Source: Aliidiomarina sp047920995
GTDB taxonomy: Bacteria; Pseudomonadota; Gammaproteobacteria; Enterobacterales; Alteromonadaceae
DNA length: 8,759 bases
Assembly (NCBI RefSeq): GCF_047920995.1
Contig: NZ_JBLRWZ010000051.1
Location: 1 to 8,759 of the forward strand
Direction of reading: 5' to 3'
The position numbers and the translations under genes are program-made. Numbering within the stretch: the stretch's first letter is position 1; each line of letters begins with the position of its first letter. The notes under the pieces were generated by a model that saw nothing but the letters and a program-made list of their open reading frames with translations, was not told the DNA's origin and did not search any database. Shown here in pieces: positions 1 to 7,400 of the stretch.

Positions 1-1245
1 GGCTGGTTAGAGCAACACCCGCAGCTGTATTTGGCTACCGGCTTGTTCATTTTATTCATTCTTGCTTGGTTAAGTAATGCAGTAGTAAAGCGCATGCTCG
101 TGCGCGGCATTATGAAGGCGTTACGAACTACCGAAATTGGCCGCACCCATGAGATTGCTAAATCATCTGTTATTGCTCGTCTTGCTAATGTGATTCCCGC
201 ATTAGTACTTTCGGTAGGTATTGTTTGGGTGCCTGAAGTGCCAGAAGTTGTTGTGGCAGTTATTCAAAATGTGGCCAATGCCTTTGTGATTCTTACTGTG
301 GCATTGGCGATTAATGGCGCGTTAACGCTTATTAATACGATCTATGAAAAGAAACCGGATTCGCATTTAAAGCCCATTAAAGGCTACATCCAAGTTATAA
401 AAATCGTTATTTACCTTGTATCGGCAATTCTGATTATTGCGGCGTTAATTGATCGTTCGCCGGTTATTCTGCTTTCCGGTATTGGGGCAATGGCAGCTGT
501 ATTAATGCTGGTATTCCAAGATACCTTACTTTCACTAGTGGCCAGCATGCAGATTTCCTCGAATGATATTGTGCGAGTGGGTGATTGGGTAGAAATGCCA
601 GCATTGAATGCGGATGGCGATGTGATTGATATTGCCCTGCATACGGTAAAAGTACAGAACTGGGATAAAACCATCACCACCATCCCTACCCGCCGGTTTA
701 TTACCGATTCGTTTAAAAACTGGCGCGGCATGCAAGATTCGGGTGGCCGGCGTATTATGCGCAATATTTTGTTGGATCAGCAAAGTATTGGCTTTTTGAG
801 TGATGAAGATAAAACTCGATTATCGCGCTTTCGATTATTGCGTGAGTATCTAGAAAGTAAACAGAAAGAAATTGATGATTGGAATCAATCACTTAAAGAC
901 GAAGGTAAAGAGCCTGCAAATACTAGGCGTATCACGAATATCGGTACCTTCCGAGCTTATATCTTAAACTATTTGAAGCACCACCAGCGCATACACCAAG
1001 ATATGACCATGATGGTACGGCAGTTGGCGCCAACATCTGATGGCTTGCCGCTGCAAGTATATGGGTTTACCAATACTACAGCTTGGGTAGATTACGAGGC
1101 AATTCAATCTGATTTGTTTGATCACCTTCTTTCTATTCTGCCGGAGTTTGGCTTGCGTGTTTACCAGCATCCAAGCGGTGTGGATTTACGCTCACTGCGT
1201 GATACGAGCGTAAAAACTACGGTGCCAGAAGACAAGCCGGATTAA
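1..1245 (+). CDS. ybdG: YbdG-type (MscM) mechanosensitive channel, 5' truncated by window edge
   Basis: Inner-membrane miniconductance mechanosensitive channel of the MscS superfamily, which opens on membrane tension and helps cells survive osmotic downshock. The reading frame is open from base 1 and gives 414 codons before TAA. E. coli YbdG is about 415 residues, so only a short N-terminal piece is probably missing, and the TTG at 31 need not be the start. Several hydrophobic segments come first. The pore-helix and MscS beta-domain junction follows at about residues 159-200 (SGIGAMAAVLMLVF, then NDIVRVGDWVEMP). The cytoplasmic part includes TVKVQNWDKTITTIPT, SDSFKNW-like and SGGRRI segments, and the C-terminal stretch TNIGTFRAY, DMTMMVRQLAP and FTNTTAWVDYEAIQ. 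These are YbdG-specific as I recall the E. coli protein. The stop overlaps that of the convergent acyltransferase gene by 4 bases. No promoter is visible because the start lies outside the window. Confidence 0.93.
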   Translation, partial: GWLEQHPQLYLATGLFILFILAWLSNAVVKRMLVRGIMKALRTTEIGRTHEIAKSSVIARLANVIPALVLSVGIVWVPEVPEVVVAVIQNVANAFVILTVALAINGALTLINTIYEKKPDSHLKPIKGYIQVIKIVIYLVSAILIIAALIDRSPVILLSGIGAMAAVLMLVFQDTLLSLVASMQISSNDIVRVGDWVEMPALNADGDVIDIALHTVKVQNWDKTITTIPTRRFITDSFKNWRGMQDSGGRRIMRNILLDQQSIGFLSDEDKTRLSRFRLLREYLESKQKEIDDWNQSLKDEGKEPANTRRITNIGTFRAYILNYLKHHQRIHQDMTMMVRQLAPTSDGLPLQVYGFTNTTAWVDYEAIQSDLFDHLLSILPEFGLRVYQHPSGVDLRSLRDTSVKTTVPEDKPD

Positions 1246-2156
1246 AGGGTTTCCCGATCTAGCACTTCTTGAATACGCTCATCTTTTAATTGCCAACGGC
1301 TATTTAGCCAGCTTTGAAAATGATCCCGAAACTCGGGATCATTAAAGTAATCCCCGCGCAAATCGTCGGTTACTGGAATGCGATCAATATATACATAAAT
1401 CTTTTTCAACCTACCGGCCAACAAATCTAGCACGATAGAGCGATTGCTTTGCCGATCAGGATATACCAAGGTGATATCAAGGATTTCTTGAAATTGATTA
1501 CCCATGGCTTGCAACGTAAATGAGGTTCCACCTGCTTTTGGGGTTAATAAATGCCGATAAGCGCTTTGCTTTTGTTGCCGCTTTTGTTCTGTAAAGCGCG
1601 TGCCTTCGCAAAAATTGATCACCGTAGTAGGAATATTGCGAAATTTTTCACATTTCTCTCGCGTGGTTTCAATATCCTTACCTTTTAGCTCTGGGCGTTT
1701 CGCAATTTGCTCCTTGCTGTAGCGCTTCATAAACGGCATATCGAGCACCCAACAACCAACACCGATAATCGGTACCCAAAACAACTCTTGCTTTAGAAAG
1801 AAGCGTGGCATGGGTAGGTTCTTACGCGATAAGTGCATCAGAGCCACGATATCTACCCAGCTCATGTGATTGCAGAGAATCATGAACCAACCATTCCGAT
1901 CGTTCGGAATATCACCTTCTACAAACCATTCTACTGAGTAACTAATACGAAACATTGCTGAAACTGCATAAGCCCACCCGCGAAACGCGCCATTGGCTAA
2001 GCGCGAAATAAAACGCTGCACAGCCGGAATCGGAATAATGAACTTAAAAATACCCAAAACAATAATAGTGATACCGATTACTGCGGTTGCGATAGCGCCC
2101 CACAGAAAATTAAACAGTACCCGCAATGGAGCTGGTAAAAAATGCAACATAAGCAT
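1242..2156 (-). CDS. yihG: YihG-like 1-acyl-sn-glycerol-3-phosphate acyltransferase family protein
   Basis: Membrane-bound PlsC-family acyltransferase that transfers an acyl chain to a lysophospholipid. In E. coli, YihG is a lysophosphatidic acid acyltransferase acting beside PlsC. The 304-residue product has a hydrophobic N-terminus (about 12-45). It carries the catalytic HX4D motif as NHMSWVD (H97, D102) and the substrate-binding motif FCEGTRFT (E184-R187). YihG-like stretches include FLKQELFWVPIIG, DMPFMKRYS, KGKDIETTREKCEKFR and a C-terminal FQSWLNSRW. Two in-frame ATGs compete for the start. The one at 2156 has AGGGA only about 4 bases upstream, while the third codon (ATG at 2150) sits about 9-10 bases from the same Shine-Dalgarno, so a 302-residue product is equally plausible. 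The gene is convergent with ybdG and divergent from imuA. I found no convincing promoter. A TATGAT on the minus strand (2185-2190) lacks a good -35. Confidence 0.92.
   Translation of the reverse strand: MLMLHFLPAPLRVLFNFLWGAIATAVIGITIIVLGIFKFIIPIPAVQRFISRLANGAFRGWAYAVSAMFRISYSVEWFVEGDIPNDRNGWFMILCNHMSWVDIVALMHLSRKNLPMPRFFLKQELFWVPIIGVGCWVLDMPFMKRYSKEQIAKRPELKGKDIETTREKCEKFRNIPTTVINFCEGTRFTEQKRQQKQSAYRHLLTPKAGGTSFTLQAMGNQFQEILDITLVYPDRQSNRSIVLDLLAGRLKKIYVYIDRIPVTDDLRGDYFNDPEFRDHFQSWLNSRWQLKDERIQEVLDRETL
1319..1343. repeat. Perfect 11-bp hairpin inside the 3' end of yihG, possible terminator
   Basis: Arms 1319-1329 and 1333-1343 (AATGATCCCGA and its exact reverse complement) are separated by a 3-base loop. 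The hairpin encodes residues about 272-280 of the acyltransferase. Read on the minus strand the stem is followed by TTC, making TTTTC with its last two bases, a weak U-run. Read on the plus strand it lies 74 bases past the ybdG stop, and the following sequence is AAAG with no U-run. It may therefore limit read-through from ybdG, but it is not a textbook intrinsic terminator in either direction. Confidence 0.5.
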
Positions 2157-2235
2157 GCTTCCCTATAATTTTTATTCTTTGTTAATCATACCTTAACTTA
2201 CCTAAAACGCAGAACTCCTTGCAAAGAAAATAGAA

Positions 2236-2266
2236 TTGCATACACTGTATATACGTACAGTATTTT
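2236..2266 (+). promoter_or_regulatory. Candidate sigma-70 promoter of imuA overlapping the SOS box
   Basis: TTGCAT (2236-2241) could be a -35, and AT-rich hexamers inside or at the end of the LexA box (for example TATTTT at 2261-2266, spacer 19) a -10. The match is imperfect and the spacer is long, so exact hexamers are uncertain. What supports the location is that the LexA box must overlap the promoter and only about 25 bases remain before the ATG. Confidence 0.35.
2243..2262. promoter_or_regulatory. LexA binding site (SOS box) upstream of imuA
   Basis: The sequence CACTGTATATACGTACAGTA contains CTG-N10-CAG with an AT-rich, nearly palindromic core. It matches the gammaproteobacterial SOS consensus TACTGTATATATATACAGTA at 17 of 20 positions. 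It ends 24 bases before the imuA ATG, where a repressor would cover the promoter or transcription start. The position immediately ahead of a mutagenesis cassette makes the assignment secure. It also lies about 90 bases upstream of the divergent yihG start, but nothing shows that yihG is controlled by it. Confidence 0.93.
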
Positions 2267-2275
2267 GGTATTCAA

Positions 2276-2280
2276 AGGAG
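2276..2280 (+). promoter_or_regulatory. Shine-Dalgarno that fixes the imuA start
   Basis: AGGAG, within AAAGGAGAG, lies 6 bases before the ATG at 2287. This spacing decides for that ATG over the in-frame upstream TTG at 2236, which would put the LexA box inside the coding region. Confidence 0.8.
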
Positions 2281-2286
2281 AGCGTA

Positions 2287-2994
2287 ATGCATGCAGAGCT
2301 GCAACAGCTTATTGAGCGCGGTTCGCTATGGAAAGGTAATGCAAGGCCTTGTAGTGCTAGGGAGCAAGCAGATGTGCATGTATCGAGTGGCCAGAGTGTG
2401 TTGGACCAAGCGCTTGGCGGAGGCTGGTTATGTGGGCGGGTGCATGAATTGCAATGTGCACATTTATTTAGTGGTGAATTAAGTTTGCTTGCAGCTGGCA
2501 TTGCAAAAGCAGCCGAACTAGCGCGGCCTGTATTTTGGTTAGCGCCGCCAGCCATTCCGTATGCTCCAGCATTACAAGGAATGCTAGCACTGCAGGCAAA
2601 CAACGCAATAGCAAAAACTTCTAGCAGTAGTGCTGCGCAGCACATTGTGATTAATCCAGCCAATGCGGTAGATGCCTTATGGGCTGCGGAAACAATATTG
2701 CATAGTGGCCAAGTAGCGATGCTGCTGCTTTGGGCGGAACAGCTTAGCGCTACAGCAGTACGCCGTTTGCACCTAGCTGCAGCCGAGAGTGACGCTTGGG
2801 TATTTGTGATTACGGGTGTGCAAAATGAGGAAGCGCGTAGTTATGCAACGCGTTTACGTGTGCATGTTGAGCCTGCACATAGCCGCGATAATGTAGCGCA
2901 GTTGGCAAATGTGCAGTGGCAGTTGTTAAAGCGTAACGGTGGCTGGCCGATTCGCTTGCCACGGCAGCCATTACCTCGCTGGCCTTCCGGTTAG
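2287..2994 (+). CDS. imuA: ImuA, SOS translesion synthesis accessory protein (RecA/SulA-like)
   Basis: First gene of the damage-inducible mutasome cassette. ImuA proteins have a RecA-like fold and support ImuB/DnaE2-dependent induced mutagenesis, probably by partner binding or by acting on RecA. The exact activity is not settled. The product is 235 residues, typical for the gammaproteobacterial type. Family signs are LIERGSLWKG near the N-terminus (8-17) and a STGxxxLD-like segment SSGQSVLDQALGGGWLCGRVHEL (33-55). Also present are SGELSLLAAGIA (62-73), VFWLAPPAIPYAPAL (82-96), VDALWAAETIL (128-138) and VRRLHLAAAES (158-168). There is no Walker A GK(S/T) at the position where RecA has it, so ATP hydrolysis by the usual route is unlikely. 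The start was chosen from the Shine-Dalgarno. A LexA box lies just upstream, and imuB follows after 44 bases on the same strand. Confidence 0.9.
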   Translation: MHAELQQLIERGSLWKGNARPCSAREQADVHVSSGQSVLDQALGGGWLCGRVHELQCAHLFSGELSLLAAGIAKAAELARPVFWLAPPAIPYAPALQGMLALQANNAIAKTSSSSAAQHIVINPANAVDALWAAETILHSGQVAMLLLWAEQLSATAVRRLHLAAAESDAWVFVITGVQNEEARSYATRLRVHVEPAHSRDNVAQLANVQWQLLKRNGGWPIRLPRQPLPRWPSG

Positions 2995-3038
2995 CAGCTT
3001 ATTGGTAGCGGCTTTCGAATAGCGATATAGGCGAATAT

Positions 3039-4484
3039 ATGTGGGTATATGTGCAGTTACCTGCGCTGCAGTTGGATCGAATGCAAGCGTTACAACCTGA
3101 ATTAAAGGGCTTACCCGCAGTGTTGTATGGGCAGCAGGAGCAGCGAGTGGTGCAGGCCAATGAAACGGCGATGGTAATGGGGATTCAACCCGGATGCTCA
3201 TTATCAGATGCTTGGGTGCTGGCTGAGAATTTAGCGGCTTATCCTTATCGAGAGGCTCAACAGCGGCATTTATTGCAACAGCTGGCAGCCGATTTGTACC
3301 AAGTGTTTGCGCTTATTAGCCTTGATGCCCCGGCTGGTTTTTGGCTTGATTTAAAGCCAATGCGGAAGTTGTATCCTGATATACAGCAAAGCCAACAGCA
3401 GTTAATGCTGCAGCTTGCTCCTTGGCAATTGCGCTATCAATGCGGTTCTGGTGCCACCCCTTTAGTGGCAAAAATGTTGGCGCAGGCGGGCGTAACAAAT
3501 GCGGCCGATGTGCCGATTCACTACTTACCCTGCGCCCCAAAACTAATTGAAAAACTACAGCGCTTGGGCTTGCACACGCTTGGAGCTTTGCAGGCTATTC
3601 CACGTGCTTTGGCGGGGCAACGCATGGGGCAAGAGTTAGTGCAATGGCTGGCGCGTATTCAAGGTGAGCAGCATGAATTACTACACTACTTCCAGCCACC
3701 GCAATGGTTTTATCAACGTTTTTGTTTAGTGGCAGAAGCGCGTAGCTGGCAAGCATTGCGGTTTCCATTAAAGCGAATGCTGCAAGAGCTAGAACACTTC
3801 TTAGAAGGCCGGCAGCAAGAAACGCGTTATTTGCAGTTAGTGTTACACCATCGTGATCATGAACCCACTCGTATAGAAATCGGTTTGGCCCATGGTGCTT
3901 ATTTAGCAAATGAGCTAGATAATTTTTGTCAGTTAAAAATAGTGGCGTTGAAGTTAGCCGCTCCTGTTTTAGAGCTCGGTTTACAAGCTAAGCAGTTGCA
4001 CCCGCGTAGCAAACAGCATGGTGATTTACTCAATAGTGGCAAAAAGCAACGTAAGCCATTGCCGCGGCTGTTGAATGAATTACAGCTTCGGCTTGGGCAA
4101 GCGCGAGTATTTGCAGTGCAAACAGCCAACGAATGGTTACCAGAACAGGCCTGGCAGCGCTCTCCGGCCGGTGCATACTTAACCTCCGCACAAGGGGCTG
4201 GTAAAAACACCGCGCTGGCCCAAGAGTTGGGTGCACATCCTTTGGGTAGGCCGTTATGGCTGTTACCGCAGCCGCAACCGGTACAAATACAACAATGGCA
4301 ACTATTGCGCGGGCCAGAGCGGCACTGTACGCCGTGGTGGCAGCCCCAGCCTCATGATATGAATGGTATTGCTCAGGGAGTATGCCGAGATTACTGGTTG
4401 GGGTTAAATGCGCTTGGGCAACCCGGTTGGTTGTTTTACGATTACCAGCAGCAATGCTGGTGGCAGCAGGGTTGGTTTAGCTAA
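3039..4484 (+). CDS. imuB: ImuB, Y-family polymerase-like mutasome hub protein
   Basis: A 481-residue Y-family DNA polymerase homologue. In the known ImuB system it does not synthesise DNA but bridges the sliding clamp, ImuA and DnaE2. The N-terminal palm starts WVYVQLPALQLD, with no acid where Pol IV has its first catalytic aspartate. The SIDE-like motif reads SLDA (94-97), keeping Asp96 but losing the glutamate, so the three-acid site is incomplete. A helix-hairpin-helix-like stretch lies at about 166-200 and a little-finger-like region at about 215-315. The conserved ImuB tail includes RPLWLL, LLRGPER, WW, RDYW, GWLFYD and WWQQGWF (404-480). The usual clamp-binding position looks degenerate (KQHGDLL, 325-331). 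The start ATG has a weak GGCG Shine-Dalgarno about 7 bases upstream. The stop shares one base with the dnaE2 start (TAATG), suggesting translational coupling. Confidence 0.93.
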   Translation: MWVYVQLPALQLDRMQALQPELKGLPAVLYGQQEQRVVQANETAMVMGIQPGCSLSDAWVLAENLAAYPYREAQQRHLLQQLAADLYQVFALISLDAPAGFWLDLKPMRKLYPDIQQSQQQLMLQLAPWQLRYQCGSGATPLVAKMLAQAGVTNAADVPIHYLPCAPKLIEKLQRLGLHTLGALQAIPRALAGQRMGQELVQWLARIQGEQHELLHYFQPPQWFYQRFCLVAEARSWQALRFPLKRMLQELEHFLEGRQQETRYLQLVLHHRDHEPTRIEIGLAHGAYLANELDNFCQLKIVALKLAAPVLELGLQAKQLHPRSKQHGDLLNSGKKQRKPLPRLLNELQLRLGQARVFAVQTANEWLPEQAWQRSPAGAYLTSAQGAGKNTALAQELGAHPLGRPLWLLPQPQPVQIQQWQLLRGPERHCTPWWQPQPHDMNGIAQGVCRDYWLGLNALGQPGWLFYDYQQQCWWQQGWFS

Positions 4485-7400
4485 TGGCTTATGCAGAGTT
4501 GCATTGCTTAAGCCACTACAGTTTTTTGCGAGCGGCATCTTCTCCTGCAGAGTTAGTGCTGCAAGCAGCTCAACTCGGCTATTCGGCGATTGCGATCACT
4601 GATGAATGCTCTTATGCGGGGTTAGTAAAAGCTTGGCAAGCCAGTAAGCAAGCAAACTTGAAGTTAATTAGTGGCAGTGAGTTTCGCTGTCAGCAGTTTG
4701 GAGTATTCGTATTACTAGCCAAAAATCGCCAAGGTTATGGCCAAATCGGCCGCTTCATTAGCCAATGTAGGCGTGCTGCCGAAAAAGGCAGCTACACATT
4801 TGCGGCGCAAGATTTACTCGAGAGTGATTTAAGTAACTGTTTATTATTGTGGTTACCGCGGTTTATGCAACCAGCTCATGGTAATCATCAGTGTGCAACT
4901 GATGTTGTAACTGCCGCAACTGCGGAATTTACCACGCCCTCCAGTGCTTCTAGGAATCCAATTGCAGAACTAGCGCAGCAATTACAAACTGCATTTCCAC
5001 AACGTTGTTGGCTGATGTACCAACGCTATTTGCAGCCCACGGATCGGCAACAGATGCAGTATTTGCGGCAATTCTCGGCCACTACCGGCTGGCCGATAGT
5101 GGCTACAGGTGGCGTACGCATACACCACCGAGAACGGTTACCGTTATTGCATGTGTTACAAGCCATCCGCAAGCACATTCCGGTGGCCAAATTAGGTTTC
5201 TCGCGGCTTGCGAATGCGGAAGTGAGTTTGCGCACGTTAGCAGAACTCGAGCAGTTGCTGCCGGCAAAATGGTTGGCAGAAACAGAAGTAATTGCGCAAC
5301 GCTGTAGCTTTAACTTAAGTGAGTTGCGCTATGAATACCCTGCTGAAGTAGTGCCGCAAGGCTTTACCGCTAATGGTTATTTACGCCAGCTTGGCTTGCA
5401 GGGCTTACGCTGGCGCTATCCGAATGGTGTGCCAAAGGCAATTCGTGAGCAATTGGAAAAAGAGCTTACCTTAGTAGAAGAGCTAGGCTATGCGCACTTC
5501 TTCCTTACCATTCACGATGTTGTGGTATTCGCGCGGCAGCAGAATATTTTGCACCAAGGCCGAGGCTCGGCGGCCAATTCGGTATTGTGCTATTGCTTAG
5601 GAATTACGGCGGTAAACCCAGCGCAATCACAGCTGCTATTCGAGCGATTTATTTCTCGAGAGCGTAATGAGCCGCCAGATATTGATGTTGATTTTGAGCA
5701 TGAGCGACGCGAAGAAATAATTCAGTATATTTATAATAAATACGGCCGTAATCGAGCGGCGTTGGCGGCTACTGTAATCACCTATCGGTTACGTAGTGCG
5801 CTGCGCGATGTGGGTAAAGCACTGGGCTTTCCAGAGGCGCAAATTGAACAGTTTTTAAATCGCTTAGATCGTCGTGATAGTGAAAACGATTGGCGCATAC
5901 AACTCCAGCAAATGGGCGTAATGAATCATCCGCAAGGAGCGCATTTGCTGATGCTTACCGAGGCGCTGCTGGGTTTTCCACGGCACCTTTCGCAACATGT
6001 GGGTGGTTTTGTTATAGCCGCGGGCGAATTAGCCGATTTAGTGCCGATTGAGAATGCGGCTATGGCAGAGCGCACGGTAATTCAGTGGGATAAAGATGAT
6101 ATTGAAGCCCTTTGTTTGCTCAAAGTTGATGTGTTAGCGCTTGGTATGCTTACAGCAATTCGTAAAACTCTTGCGTTATTGCCAAATTTTTATGGCGTGC
6201 AACATAGTTTGGCGAGTATTCCACAAGATGATCCACAGGTGTATCGAATGCTGCAAAAAGCTGATTCGGTAGGCGTGTTTCAAATTGAATCTCGGGCGCA
6301 GATGAACATGCTGCCGCGCTTAAAGCCAAATTGCTTTTATGATTTAGTGATTCAAATTGCCATTGTGCGGCCAGGGCCTATTCAAGGTGATATGGTGCAT
6401 CCCTATTTACGGCGCCGCGCAGGCAAAGAATCTATTACCTACCCTAACCCCGCAGTAGAGCAAGTGCTCAAGCGCACCTTGGGCGTTCCTATTTTTCAAG
6501 AGCAAGTAATTAAATTAGCCATGGTAGCAGCCGGCTTTAGTGGTGGTGAGGCCGATGCGTTGCGGCGTGCGATGGCGAGCTGGCGCAGCAAAGGCAAACT
6601 TATGGCATTCCAAGAAAAGTTAATTAACGGCATGCGCGCTCGAGGTTATAGCCAAGAATTTGCGGAACGGTTATTCGAGCAAATCTGTGGCTTTGGTGAA
6701 TATGGCTTTCCAGAATCTCACTCAGCTAGTTTTGCCAACTTAGCTTACGCTTCCTCATGGTTGAAGTGCCACTATCCGGCCGCATTTTATGTTGGTTTGC
6801 TGAATAGCCAGCCAATGGGCTTTTACACCGCCTCTCAATTAATTCAAGATGCGCGCCGCCATCAGGTAGCAGTGTTACCGATCTCCATTAATAGCAGTAC
6901 CTGGAATCATGCGTTACAACCATCTGCAGAGCCTCAGCATGCACAAGCACTTAGTGTTTCAGCAGAAACCCCGGCGCAGCCTTCGGCAAAGAGCGCAGCA
7001 GAACCGATGATCAGGCTTGGCTTTCGCTTAATCAAGGGGTTAGTGCAGCACGAGCTCAATCGGTTATTGCAGCACCGGCCAGTTGCTGGGTTCACGGATA
7101 TGCAGGAGTTTTTGCAAATCTGTGAGGCGTGCAGCTTTAGTGATAGGGGTAAAGAGTTACTAGCAAGTGCAAACGCTCTTGTTGAGCTCAGTGGTAATCG
7201 TTATCAAACGCGCTGGAATTTAACCACCCTGCGTGAACCCAATCCCCAACGGGAAACAGAGCAGCTTTCGCTACTGAACGTGCATGAGCAGCCAATGAAT
7301 GAATACGCGCTTGCTGCTCCAAATGAATTTGCAAACATGCAGGAAGATTATCAATCCTTAGGGCTTACCTTAGGCAAGCACCCGTTAGCACTATTGCATG

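Noticed and set aside
2164..2169. Perfect TATAAT on the plus strand in the yihG-imuA gap
   Set aside because: No -35-like hexamer lies 15-19 bases upstream, and the position falls at the yihG ribosome site, so it is probably chance in AT-rich DNA.
2236..2286. Upstream TTG start that would extend ImuA by 17 residues
   Set aside because: It would place the SOS box and the AGGAG ribosome site inside the coding region. The ATG at 2287 has ideal spacing and begins at the usual ImuA N-terminus.
2202..2663. 153-codon minus-strand reading frame opposite imuA
   Set aside because: It is antisense to the clear imuA gene, overlaps the LexA box, is Cys/Ala/Ser-rich without motifs, and has no sensible start context.
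3595..4236. Several 68-104 codon minus-strand frames opposite imuB
   Set aside because: They are antisense shadows of a gene with strong family matches along its entire length; none shows a recognisable domain.
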